Assembly: GCA_031427625.1 (NCBI GenBank)
Contig: JANPNV010000028.1
Span: 1-44,717 of the forward strand
Length of the DNA: 44,717 bases
Reading direction: 5' to 3'
DNA from: JADKIH01 sp031427625
Lineage (GTDB): Bacteria; Bacteroidota; Bacteroidia; AKYH767-A; 2013-40CM-41-45
Program-made: the position numbers and the translations under genes
In this document: piece after piece, positions 17,639-25,848 of the stretch
Numbering within the stretch: position 1 is the stretch's first letter
Layout of the letters: each line of letters opens with the position of its first letter
Notes under the pieces: model-generated
What the model was told of the DNA's origin: nothing
The model's input: the letters and a program-made list of their open reading frames with translations, nothing else
The model's database searches: none

Positions 17639-19387
17639 ATGCCGATAACATCAATGAATAGATTTTTCAATATCCTCATATTCTTGTCAGTCCTGATTTC
17701 GGGATGCAAGAGTACACAAACAGCTCAGTCTGGAAAAAGTTCGTCGTCAAATCTGAGCGATGCGCAAAAAGCAGAAGTGACTAATTTATTTTTTAATGCT
17801 AGCAAAGAAAAAATTCTGGGCAATATAGAAAATGCTGCATCGATTTTCTCCGAAGTCATTCGCAGAGATCCGGGAAATGCTGCGGCTATGTATGAGCTTG
17901 CGAACATTTATGCCGGGCAGAAGAAATTTGCTGATGCGCAATTTTTCAGCAAGAGCGCTTATCTCATTGATAGAAAAAATGTTTGGTATGCATTGTCATA
18001 TTCCGACATTTTGCAAAAGAATAAAAAATTCAACGATGCTGCCGATGTTCTTAGCCGGTTGGTTTCAGATTACCCGGATCATTCAGATTATTATTTTGAA
18101 TGGGCATCTACTTTAATATTTGCCGATCGTCCAAATGATGCAATTAAAGTTTATGATAAACTGGAAAATCAGACGGGTGTTACCAAAGAAGTAAGCATGC
18201 AGAAGGCAAGGCTTTATGAGAGACTTGGAAAACATGAAAAAGCAGTTGATGAGTTAAAAAAACTTATTGCAAATGATCCTACAGATGCACAATCGTATGG
18301 AATGCTTGCTGAGGTTTATCAGGCAATGGGAAACAAAGAGAAAGCACTTGAGACATACAATATGATTCTGAAAGTGGATCCTGAAAATCCATACATACAT
18401 CTTTCTCTCGCTGATTTTTACAGAAACAACGGAGAAAAAGAAAAATCTGTCGAGGAACTTAAGAATGCATTCCTGAATAAGTCGCTGGATATTGATACGA
18501 AGATCAGTATACTATCATCGTATTATTCGTTGATAACCATTCATCCTGAACTACAAGAGCAGGCAATTGAAATGTGCAAACTACTGATAAGTTCGCATCC
18601 GAGCGAGCCCCGGGCTCATGCTGTATACGGTGATTTCCTGAAGCAGGATGGCAAATTTCCTGAAGCAATCGGAGAATATTATCAGGCGAAGGATTTGGGA
18701 AGCAAGGAGTTTGCTGTATATAGTCAGATTCTCCTTATCGAAGCGCAATTACAGCGATACGATTCGTTGAAGAGAGACAGCCAGGAGGCATTGAATCTTT
18801 TTCCGGATCAGCCGCTTATTTATTTTTTAAATGGTCTTGCTGATATTCAGAAAAAGAAATATGCAGATGCGATAGAAGTTTTGAATTCGGGTGTGAAGAT
18901 GGTGGTCGATAACAAATCGCTGGAGGCGCAATTTTATACGAGTCTTGGTGATGCTTACAATGAGTTGAAGAATTTTTTGAAGAGTGACGAAAGCTATGAA
19001 AAGGCACTTGCTGCGAATCCAAAAGATGCGAATGTGTTGAATAACTATTCATATTACCTTTCGGTTCGCGGTGAGCAATTGGAAAAGGCTGAAAAAATGT
19101 CTCGTCAGTCAAATGAACTTGAACCTAAACAATCGTCCTATGAAGACACCTATGGCTGGATAATGTTTAAGTTGGGGAAATATGAGGATGCAAAAATCTG
19201 GATAGAGAAATCTCTTTCTAATGGCAGTGATAAGAGCGCAACGGTACTGGAGCATTATGGCGATATTCTATTTAAGATAGGCGATATAACAAAGGCGCTT
19301 TTATTCTGGCAAAAGGCAAAAGATGCAGGTGATGGGGCTTCAGAATTTATCGACAGAAAGATTCAGGAGAAAAAACTTTTTGAATAA
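17639..19387 (+). CDS. TPR-repeat lipoprotein
   Basis: A 582-residue lipoprotein with a signal peptide and lipobox LISGC (Cys at residue 23), then a long array of tetratricopeptide repeats over most of the length (such as GNAAAMYELANIYAGQKKFADA, shortened, and DAQSYGMLAEVYQAMGNKEKA). It should sit on the periplasmic face of a membrane and act as a protein-binding scaffold. Start is ATG 17639, 10 bp after the nucleotidyltransferase stop; an internal ATG at 17654 would also give a valid signal peptide. In Bacteroidota this gene commonly precedes a DUF4292 lipoprotein, as here. Confidence 0.88.
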   Translation: MPITSMNRFFNILIFLSVLISGCKSTQTAQSGKSSSSNLSDAQKAEVTNLFFNASKEKILGNIENAASIFSEVIRRDPGNAAAMYELANIYAGQKKFADAQFFSKSAYLIDRKNVWYALSYSDILQKNKKFNDAADVLSRLVSDYPDHSDYYFEWASTLIFADRPNDAIKVYDKLENQTGVTKEVSMQKARLYERLGKHEKAVDELKKLIANDPTDAQSYGMLAEVYQAMGNKEKALETYNMILKVDPENPYIHLSLADFYRNNGEKEKSVEELKNAFLNKSLDIDTKISILSSYYSLITIHPELQEQAIEMCKLLISSHPSEPRAHAVYGDFLKQDGKFPEAIGEYYQAKDLGSKEFAVYSQILLIEAQLQRYDSLKRDSQEALNLFPDQPLIYFLNGLADIQKKKYADAIEVLNSGVKMVVDNKSLEAQFYTSLGDAYNELKNFLKSDESYEKALAANPKDANVLNNYSYYLSVRGEQLEKAEKMSRQSNELEPKQSSYEDTYGWIMFKLGKYEDAKIWIEKSLSNGSDKSATVLEHYGDILFKIGDITKALLFWQKAKDAGDGASEFIDRKIQEKKLFE

Positions 19388-19435
19388 ATATATTAACGGG
19401 AGAGATTCTCTTAAGCTTTCTGAAAAATTTTCTTG

Positions 19436-20260
19436 ATGAGAATAAATACTACACTAATATTATTCATTACATGTATCAGCCTTTTTTCTGCCTGCAAAAC
19501 TACTCGTAAAATTGTTGAAACACCTTCGGCTTCGCTAAAGATCAAAGGCGAAGAAGTTATTCAGGTTTTTGATAGTGTAAAGGCAAGGGAGTTCAGTTTT
19601 CATTTTCTTTCATCAAAAGCAGAGGTAAGCTATACTGATAAAACAGGCGAGACAAATACATTCGACATTAATCTGCGGATGAGAAGCGACAGTGCCATTT
19701 GGATTTCGATTACACCGCTTCTTGGAATAGAAGTAGCTCGCGTTCTTATTTCACATGACAGCATTATACTTCTCGACAGAATTCATAAAACTTATATGAA
19801 GCGCGATTATAAATATTTCGAAGACTGGCTTAATACAAAAGTTAATTATGACATGCTTCAAGCCGTTATTGTCGGAAATTATTTTCAATATGTAGAGAAG
19901 GAGAAACTCAGATCAATTTATGAAGAAGAGCCATATATAATTTTAAGCACGTTGAATAAACGACAGGCCAGAAGAATGGCTGAAGAAAAAGATCCGAATA
20001 AACCGCTGGTGCAGGATTTCTGGATTGATGGAAACTATCGTATTGCCAGATCAAAAATAACTGATGAAAAAAAGGAGCGTACTGTAGAGGCATTGTATAA
20101 AAATTTTAGCGAAGTGAATGGACATCTTTTTCCTACAAATATTTTGCTAACAATAAATGAAGTAACTCAGACGATTATTCAGGTTGATTATAAAAAGGTA
20201 GAGAATTCCGAATCTCTTCAAATGCCCTTTTTTGTTCCTGAAAAATATCAACCCAGGTAA
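19436..20260 (+). CDS. DUF4292 lipoprotein
   Basis: A 274-residue lipoprotein with lipobox FSAC (Cys at residue 20). The body matches the DUF4292 family: a run of beta strands such as FDINLRMRSDSAIWISI, ITPLLGIEVARVLISHDSI and LLDRIHKTYMKRDY. This pattern (a basal layer of strands, then WISI and an LDR-K-Y strand) is reminiscent of LolA/LolB-like lipoprotein carriers, which is my inference. ATG 19436 is chosen over the adjacent in-frame TTG 19433. It lies between the TPR lipoprotein and the EnvC-like gene. Confidence 0.85.
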   Translation: MRINTTLILFITCISLFSACKTTRKIVETPSASLKIKGEEVIQVFDSVKAREFSFHFLSSKAEVSYTDKTGETNTFDINLRMRSDSAIWISITPLLGIEVARVLISHDSIILLDRIHKTYMKRDYKYFEDWLNTKVNYDMLQAVIVGNYFQYVEKEKLRSIYEEEPYIILSTLNKRQARRMAEEKDPNKPLVQDFWIDGNYRIARSKITDEKKERTVEALYKNFSEVNGHLFPTNILLTINEVTQTIIQVDYKKVENSESLQMPFFVPEKYQPR

Positions 20261-20387
20261 AATTTGTTACAGGATATGATTGTTAAATTTTGATGAGAGG
20301 TCTTATCAACTTTATGATTGTTTGCCTTTTTTGACAACTTTTCATTCATTTCTTACGTTCAAAGTACTCCTTTCAATTTCGAAATAG

Positions 20388-21692
20388 TTGATTTCAGTCC
20401 ATAAAATATTCATTTGGTTTTGTAAAATTCAGGTCTCCCGAAAACAGATTTTTGTGGGAATAATGATCATTTTGGCTCCTTTTTCAGCTGTATCTCAGTC
20501 AAAAAGAGAATTGGAAAATAAAAAAAACCAGATTCAGAAGGATATTGACTACACAAATCAACTATTAAATATTACAAAAAAAAGTAAGTCCAATTCATTG
20601 GTTCATCTCGTTACGCTGAACAAGAAAATCACTTACAGAAGTGAAATGATAAGTACAATAAGTACTGAAATCCACGGCGTCGATAAAGAAATTGGTTCGG
20701 TGAGCACAAACATCGATTCTTTGAATAACAGATTAGATCGGTTGAAGAAGCAGTATGCAAGCATGCTTTATTATGCATATAAAAACCAAAGTTCGTACAC
20801 GAAACTGATGTTTATTTTTTCGTCTGACGATTTTAACCAGGCCTTCAAGCGCATATATTATTTGAGACAACTCAGTGATTACAGACTTAGGCAGCGTGAT
20901 TTGATAGTTGAATTGCAGGATTCCCTCAATGGCAAAAAATCGAATTTGCAGAATGTAAGAGAAGATAAGAACAAACTACTTACAACGCAGGAACGTCAGA
21001 TCAAAGAATTGGATAAAGAGAAAAATGAGCAGGTAAATGTTTTAAATAGTCTGGCGTCAAAAGAAAAGAAATTGCGTTCCGATCTGAAAGAAAAACAGAA
21101 AAAGCAACAGCAGTTATCGGCGAAAATAGAAGAGATTATTAAAAGGGAAATAGAAGCGGCTCGTGAAGCTGCAAGAAAAAAAGCTGCATCGACGTCAACA
21201 GCAAGTAAATCAACAAAAAATGTGGTGGGCGTTAATTCTGCTGCAGTATTATTAAACACCCCTGAAACAATAAAGCTAAGTGCTGATTTTGAGAATAACA
21301 AAGGACAATTACCATGGCCTGTTGAGAAGGGAATAATCAGCAGTTCATTCGGAAGGCACGCTCACCCGGTTTGGCACGATGTATATGTAAACAATAACGG
21401 AGTCGATATAAACTCTTCAAAAGGAGCAAAAGCACGTGCAATATTTGATGGAAGGGTAATAACTGTTTTTATGGTCTTTGGAAAATATGCTGTCTTGATT
21501 CAGCATGGGGAATACTTTACGTTGTATTCTAATCTCGAAAACGTATTCGTAAAAAAAGATGATAAAGTAATCACCAAGCAACCAATTGGCACCGTTCAGA
21601 CCAACGAAGATGAAGGCAAAACGGAATTACATCTGGAAATATGGAGAGGTGGTAATAAAATGGATCCGGAAGGGTGGATTGCCTCTCGTTAA
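20388..21692 (+). CDS. EnvC-like murein hydrolase activator with degenerate LytM domain
   Basis: A 434-residue exported protein: a signal segment ending PFSAVSQ (about residue 37), a long coiled coil (about 38-265, RELENKKNQIQKDI onward), an Ala/Ser linker and a C-terminal M23/LytM domain (about 310-434). Active-site residues are altered: the HxGxD motif reads NNGVD (N336, D340 kept), YxHL reads YSNL (N382), and HLH reads ELH (E413, H415 kept). This is the pattern of EnvC, which activates cell-division amidases rather than cutting peptidoglycan itself. The start is uncertain: TTG 20388 is used, while ATG 20463 leaves almost no charged n-region. Confidence 0.85.
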   Translation: MISVHKIFIWFCKIQVSRKQIFVGIMIILAPFSAVSQSKRELENKKNQIQKDIDYTNQLLNITKKSKSNSLVHLVTLNKKITYRSEMISTISTEIHGVDKEIGSVSTNIDSLNNRLDRLKKQYASMLYYAYKNQSSYTKLMFIFSSDDFNQAFKRIYYLRQLSDYRLRQRDLIVELQDSLNGKKSNLQNVREDKNKLLTTQERQIKELDKEKNEQVNVLNSLASKEKKLRSDLKEKQKKQQQLSAKIEEIIKREIEAAREAARKKAASTSTASKSTKNVVGVNSAAVLLNTPETIKLSADFENNKGQLPWPVEKGIISSSFGRHAHPVWHDVYVNNNGVDINSSKGAKARAIFDGRVITVFMVFGKYAVLIQHGEYFTLYSNLENVFVKKDDKVITKQPIGTVQTNEDEGKTELHLEIWRGGNKMDPEGWIASR

Positions 21693-21725
21693 CAGAGATC
21701 CCTGCTATAGATACATTAGTTTTAG

Positions 21726-21733
21726 TACTTTTG
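21726..21733 (+). promoter_or_regulatory. -7 box upstream of tatA
   Basis: TACTTTTG matches TAnnTTTG exactly, 32 nt before the tatA ATG. No convincing -33 element is visible at the right distance. It would allow tatA to be transcribed apart from the upstream envC-like gene. Confidence 0.45.
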
Positions 21734-21765
21734 ATTTATAAATAAAGAATGCTAATACCAGTCAA

Positions 21766-21966
21766 ATGATACATTCAATTTTGTTAGGATTTCTGGGAGG
21801 ATTAGGCGGCGGCGAAATCTTTCTTTTAATAGTAGTTATTCTTTTACTTTTTGGGGCCAAACGGATACCCGATCTTGCGCGCGGCCTCGGCAAAGGGATC
21901 AAGGAATTCAAGGATGCGCGGAATGGCGTGGATTCGAAGGATGATGAGAAGAAGGATAAAGTATAA
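21766..21966 (+). CDS. tatA: Twin-arginine translocase subunit TatA/E
   Basis: A 66-residue protein with a Gly-rich N-terminus, one membrane helix (about 17-31, EIFLLIVVILLLFGAKRIPD), then an amphipathic helix (LARGLGKGIKEFKDARN) and an acidic/basic tail. This is the TatA/E pattern; the FGAKRIPDLARGLGKGIKEF stretch is the family signature. It oligomerises to form the pore for folded proteins. TatC is not in the window. It follows the EnvC-like gene by 73 bp. Confidence 0.95.
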   Translation: MIHSILLGFLGGLGGGEIFLLIVVILLLFGAKRIPDLARGLGKGIKEFKDARNGVDSKDDEKKDKV

Positions 21967-21988
21967 TTCAGTTTTCATAAGTGTTTTT

Positions 21989-22249
21989 TTATTTTGATGA
22001 CCTGATTCGTTCAATTTGTCCGATGGGAATTAGTTCGCAATGTTCAGTAAGCTCTGTGTGATCTTGTTTCTCGAGGGAGCCTTGAAATTTCTTTCCCTTC
22101 TGAACACTGATAAAATAGACCTCATTCATCAGTTTCTGATTCATTTTTGAAAGCTGATCAATGAAGATCCAGCCAACTTTTCGCTTATGATTTTTTAGAT
22201 AAAGCGTAGCAATCTTATTCAGATGCGGAGTGATATCGTCAATTCCCAT
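21989..22249 (-). CDS. Hypothetical protein (second of an overlapping pair)
   Basis: An 86-residue soluble basic protein that I do not recognise. It has no signal peptide or membrane segment. The middle contains an aromatic/hydrophobic strand pattern (VGWIFIDQL, EVYFISVQKGKKF) and a C-terminal IGQIERIRSS, suggesting a small alpha-beta fold. ATG 22249 lies inside the end of the preceding gene, an 11-bp overlap in a different frame, which argues for translational coupling and supports both as real. It runs opposite to the tatA/mltD strand. Confidence 0.6.
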   Translation of the reverse strand: MGIDDITPHLNKIATLYLKNHKRKVGWIFIDQLSKMNQKLMNEVYFISVQKGKKFQGSLEKQDHTELTEHCELIPIGQIERIRSSK

Positions 22250-22562
22250 TTCTTGTGGTGATTACCTTATTAAATACTCCGCTGATTATTGAAGCAATTC
22301 TTAATTCAATTGCTGCTTCGTTGTGACGGTTTTTCTTATTATTTACAATTGCCGTAATATCAATTCGGGTTAAGTTGTTTTCTATGCTGCTTATTTCCAG
22401 AACAAGATGCCTTGGTCTTCTTAACCAATTGCCTTGTTGGCAGGCGACAATAACAGGGTTCGATGTTGGCAGTGTCTGTATCAGAAATCCCTTCCTGATC
22501 AGTATCAATTTTAGCTGTTGCAAAACCTTGGGCATAGCAAGTCCAAGAAATGTAGTCTCCAT
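22239..22562 (-). CDS. Hypothetical protein (first of an overlapping pair)
   Basis: A 107-residue soluble protein that I do not recognise. It looks like an alpha-beta protein: an N-terminal helix (PKVLQQLKLILIRKG), then strands such as HLVLEISSI and LTRIDITAIV, and a helix (NEAAIELRIASIISGVF). No signal peptide, Cys motif or nucleotide-binding loop is visible. Start is ATG 22562, with an in-frame ATG nine codons in. It overlaps the next gene by 11 bp. The pair has no clear promoter; the 612-bp gap upstream is otherwise empty. Confidence 0.55.
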   Translation of the reverse strand: METTFLGLAMPKVLQQLKLILIRKGFLIQTLPTSNPVIVACQQGNWLRRPRHLVLEISSIENNLTRIDITAIVNNKKNRHNEAAIELRIASIISGVFNKVITTRNGN

Positions 22563-23174
22563 TTTTCTGACATTTTTAGTGTTGGATTGCTTTTAAACAA
22601 TCCGGTAAGTAAAGGCTGGCGAGAATGCTGTTTTCTTCGTTACAGCTAATATTTTAATGACTAGGCCAAAATACCCACACAACACCTGTCAGTCCATTTA
22701 ATTCGGTAAAACTGCCTCTGGACTATATCAAGCGACTGCATAGTAGGGGGAATGATAAGGAGTAGAAGGCAAAAAGGTTCAAATTTGGAGGCAAATTCTA
22801 AGTCGGAATGCATTATTCTTATTGGGCTGTTTGCATTCAAGGGGTTTTTTATTGAGTAAGAAACGACTTTTATTAACTTTAATTATTGATATTCAGTGAA
22901 ATACAATAATCAAACTATAAAAGATCGATTTCGAAGTCTAAGCCCCTAGTTGTCTATTTATGTATTAATTCGACAACGTTTAAAATGAAGACGATCAATC
23001 AGCGTTAGACAAAGAGTCAGTTTATATTCAAATTTGTAAGAAAGTGAGGGTCTTAATGTGAATTTCTTAATCCATCCTTCGTATATTGATTATAATAGAC
23101 GTAGAATCATATCTTTGCACAACCCAGTTTCCCCTTCTGAAATGTAAATTTAAAGTCAAAATCAGGGAATTATA
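22563..23174. other. 612-bp intergenic region between divergent genes
   Basis: No open frame of more than about 60 codons and no tRNA-like fold was seen. It contains a small stem with GGATTG (22584-22589) and CAATCC (22598-22603), and the mltD promoter near its right end. The rest is AT-rich with no repeat that I can support. It could hold a small RNA or the decayed remains of a gene, but nothing in the sequence shows this. Confidence 0.5.
23086..23117 (+). promoter_or_regulatory. Bacteroidota-type promoter of the mltD-like gene
   Basis: TTG at 23086-23088 is followed after 21 nt by TATCTTTG at 23110-23117, an exact TAnnTTTG. It is one of the clearest promoters in the window. Transcription should start about 50 nt before the ATG at 23175. 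Confidence 0.65.
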
Positions 23175-24701
23175 ATGAAAAGACTATTGAACATTCTTTT
23201 TCCATCATTGTTTATTACAATGATATTTTTAAGTGATGGTGGTGCCAATGCTCAGATTATCAATAATAAAGCTACTGTAGTTTCAGATTATGATCCTATT
23301 TCTGCCATGCTTGACAGTTTGGTAAATCTGGTATATATCAAGCGTTTAAGTCCTGCGACATCTGCTGCAAATAATTTCCAGCCATTCGAAGTTCCGTCCT
23401 ATTCTGCTGAAGTTTACAGGAAGAGAATTGAAAAAATCCAAACACCTATTCCTCTTTGCTATAACAACGAAGTTCAGAATTACATAAACATGTATGCTTT
23501 GAAAAAACGCAATTTAACCGAGCGCGTTATGGGGTTATCGGGTCTATATTTTCCTTTATACGAACAGATTCTCGATCAGCAAGGTATTCCACTTGAATTT
23601 AAATATTTGTCGATCGTTGAAAGTGCCCTCAATCCAACAGCAGTATCAAGAGTAGGGGCAACCGGCTTATGGCAATTTATGCTTGCAACAGGTAAACTTT
23701 ACAATCTAAAGGTTAATTCTTTTATAGATGAGCGACGTGATCCTGTTAAATCGACTTATGCAGCATGTCAGTATTTTAAGGACATGTATGCGATATACAA
23801 TGACTGGCTGTTGGTGATTGCAGCATATAATTGTGGTGCTGGTAATGTAAATCGTGCGATTGCACGCAGCGGAGGGAAAAGAACTTTTTGGGAAATTTCC
23901 AGCTACCTGCCTAAAGAAACCCGTGGATATGTTCCTGCATTTATTGCCGTTACCTATCTAATGTCTTATTCATCTGAACATAACCTTATTCCTGTTGCGC
24001 CTCTTATTTCTTACTATGATGCAGATACAGTTATGACTGATCAGAAAGTTTCACTAAAAGCTGTTGCTGATGCTATCAATACTCCGGTTGAATTGCTTGC
24101 CTATCTGAATCCATTATACAAGCGCGGAATAATTCCCGAGTCTGATGAACCACTTGTATTGCGTCTTCCTTCAAATAAGATGAGCGCATATCTGGCAAAT
24201 CTTTCGAACATATATAAGCCTGATGCGAATGCCAGACAAAACAACTTTGCTTCGAATGAAAATATAGATGCTTCTGAAAGCGGAGAATTGGTTAAGAAAT
24301 ATCATACTGTGAAAGCTGGTGAACACCTTCAGAGTATTGCAAACAGGTATAATTGTTCTGTAGGTGATATTAAGAGCTGGAACAGGATAAATGGAAGCAA
24401 ACTAAAGAAAGGTCAAAAACTAGCTGTTTATGTTTTATCGCGGAAGAAAGCAGATAAAGCAGTTGTTAATGTTCCTGCTGTAAAAAACAATTCATCCATT
24501 TCGAAAGCGCCCATAAAATCAATTGCTTCTGAAAAAGCCGGTTCTAAATTTGTTTATCATGTTGTTCAGCCCGGTGATTCACTTTGGAAAATTGCTCAGA
24601 GTTATGATGGTGTCACAGTTGAGCAGATTAAATCGCTTAACAATCTTCAATCTGACGATCTTAAAGTAGGGACAAGGCTGAAGGTATCTACCAGTAGCTA
24701 G
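23175..24701 (+). CDS. mltD: Membrane-bound lytic transglycosylase D-like, with two LysM domains
   Basis: A 508-residue exported peptidoglycan-cleaving enzyme. It has a signal peptide (about 1-26, ending GGANAQ), an SLT domain at about 133-265 with catalytic E149 in SIVESALNP, followed by GATGLWQFM, AAYNCGAGNVNRAI and YVPAFIAVTYL, and two LysM domains (about 384-427 and 463-506) that bind glycan strands. It cuts the MurNAc-GlcNAc bond to leave 1,6-anhydroMurNAc. No lipobox is present, so it is probably soluble in the periplasm despite the family name. It stands alone, with its own promoter and 197 bp of non-coding DNA before the next gene. Confidence 0.94.
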   Translation: MKRLLNILFPSLFITMIFLSDGGANAQIINNKATVVSDYDPISAMLDSLVNLVYIKRLSPATSAANNFQPFEVPSYSAEVYRKRIEKIQTPIPLCYNNEVQNYINMYALKKRNLTERVMGLSGLYFPLYEQILDQQGIPLEFKYLSIVESALNPTAVSRVGATGLWQFMLATGKLYNLKVNSFIDERRDPVKSTYAACQYFKDMYAIYNDWLLVIAAYNCGAGNVNRAIARSGGKRTFWEISSYLPKETRGYVPAFIAVTYLMSYSSEHNLIPVAPLISYYDADTVMTDQKVSLKAVADAINTPVELLAYLNPLYKRGIIPESDEPLVLRLPSNKMSAYLANLSNIYKPDANARQNNFASNENIDASESGELVKKYHTVKAGEHLQSIANRYNCSVGDIKSWNRINGSKLKKGQKLAVYVLSRKKADKAVVNVPAVKNNSSISKAPIKSIASEKAGSKFVYHVVQPGDSLWKIAQSYDGVTVEQIKSLNNLQSDDLKVGTRLKVSTSS

Positions 24702-24872
24702 TTTTTTTAGACGATGTGGCTTTTTGTCACCTTCGAAGTACATTGAAAGCTCATTAAATTATTTTAAACGTTCAGCACCCATACGAGAATACAGGTAAAA
24801 GTCTACTCGTCCACATATCATCTCGACCTTCCCATTTCTGCTGTTTCTGACCGTACTAATTTTTTTTTTCTC

Positions 24873-24880
24873 TACATTTG
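24873..24880 (+). promoter_or_regulatory. -7 box upstream of the 24899 T9SS gene
   Basis: TACATTTG matches TAnnTTTG exactly and lies 18 nt before the ATG. The upstream region is a T-tract without a clear TTG at the expected distance, so support is partial. Confidence 0.45.
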
Positions 24881-24898
24881 GGGTAAATAATCTTCTTT

Positions 24899-25801
24899 AT
24901 GAAAAAATTACTACCTCTATTATTTTTAATTACAGGCTGTATCTCTGTATCAGCACAAATACCAAATGCAGGTTTTGAAAACTGGCATGCATATGCTACC
25001 GGTGAATACCCGGATTTCTGGACTACCAGCGACAGTGTTGCAGTAGCTTTAGGAGCAGGGAACAATGCCTATAAAGGAACCGATTCTTACGAAGGAACAT
25101 ACTGCCTGCATCTGAAAAGTGTAAATGCGGGATTTGTTTCAGGTCCTGGCATAGCAACAAACGGAATCGTCAATTTAGTAGGAGCAAACTTCGTATTCAG
25201 TGGAGGAAGTCCTGATACTGCCCGCTCACGTTACCTGTCTGGCCAATATATGTATTCACCAAAAGGCCCGAATGATGCCGGGTTAATATCTGTTTTTCTC
25301 CTTCGAAATAATGCAGGCAATCGTGATACAATTGCTGCAGGCATTACTTATTTTACGGATACAGTAAATAATTATGCTCCGTTCAATGTAGAAATTCAAT
25401 ATAGAGATTTCATCAATCAGCCTGATACTTGTCTGATTATTATTCAATCATCGCGCGGACTTAACGATCCGGGACTTGCTGTAAATACTGAACTTATCAT
25501 CGACTCGCTTAACTTTTCCGGTTTCGTCGGCATCAACGAATTAAATAACGTTATCAGTTCTGTAAATGTATATCCATCTCCGGCCAGCGATATGTTTTAT
25601 CTTGATATTACAACAAAGAATAATGCTGCTCTTGAGTATCAATTATTCGATACGCGCGGAAGACTTGTATTGTCATCGCCTGTGATTTCCGGACACGATC
25701 TTATTCAGGTTGGTAATTTATCAGAAGGGCAGTACATCCTAAGGGTTTCTGATAAAAACAAAAACAACCTTTATTCAAAAAACATTTCAATTTCCCGCTA
25801 A
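24899..25801 (+). CDS. Secreted T9SS protein with N-terminal carbohydrate-module-like domain
   Basis: A 300-residue secreted protein. The signal peptide (MKKLLPLLFLITGCISVSAQ) is followed by PNAGFENW and YPDFWTT, a start typical of PCMD-like or carbohydrate-binding beta-sandwich modules in Bacteroidota. The C-terminus is a T9SS type A sorting domain (about 222-300, VNVYPSPASDMFYLDI, then LFDTRGRLV and GQYILRVSD). The Cys in the signal peptide is not in a good lipobox context. It probably binds a surface or environmental polymer; no catalytic motif is visible. A strong bidirectional terminator follows. Confidence 0.85.
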   Translation: MKKLLPLLFLITGCISVSAQIPNAGFENWHAYATGEYPDFWTTSDSVAVALGAGNNAYKGTDSYEGTYCLHLKSVNAGFVSGPGIATNGIVNLVGANFVFSGGSPDTARSRYLSGQYMYSPKGPNDAGLISVFLLRNNAGNRDTIAAGITYFTDTVNNYAPFNVEIQYRDFINQPDTCLIIIQSSRGLNDPGLAVNTELIIDSLNFSGFVGINELNNVISSVNVYPSPASDMFYLDITTKNNAALEYQLFDTRGRLVLSSPVISGHDLIQVGNLSEGQYILRVSDKNKNNLYSKNISISR

Positions 25802-25810
25802 TAATTTTTC

Positions 25811-25848
25811 AAATTCTTCCTTGCAATTTATTTGCAAGGAAGAATTTT
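25811..25848. terminator. Bidirectional Rho-independent terminator
   Basis: A perfect 16-bp inverted repeat: AAATTCTTCCTTGCAA (25811-25826) and its exact complement at 25833-25848, with a 6-nt loop. A/T tracts flank both sides, so it can end both the T9SS gene (plus) and hflX (minus), whose stop lies within the right arm. Confidence 0.85.

Noticed and set aside
25440..25470. Partial match to the left-edge palindrome (GCGCGGACT) inside the 24899 T9SS gene
   Set aside because: Only nine bases match and they encode a normal part of the protein, so it is taken as chance.
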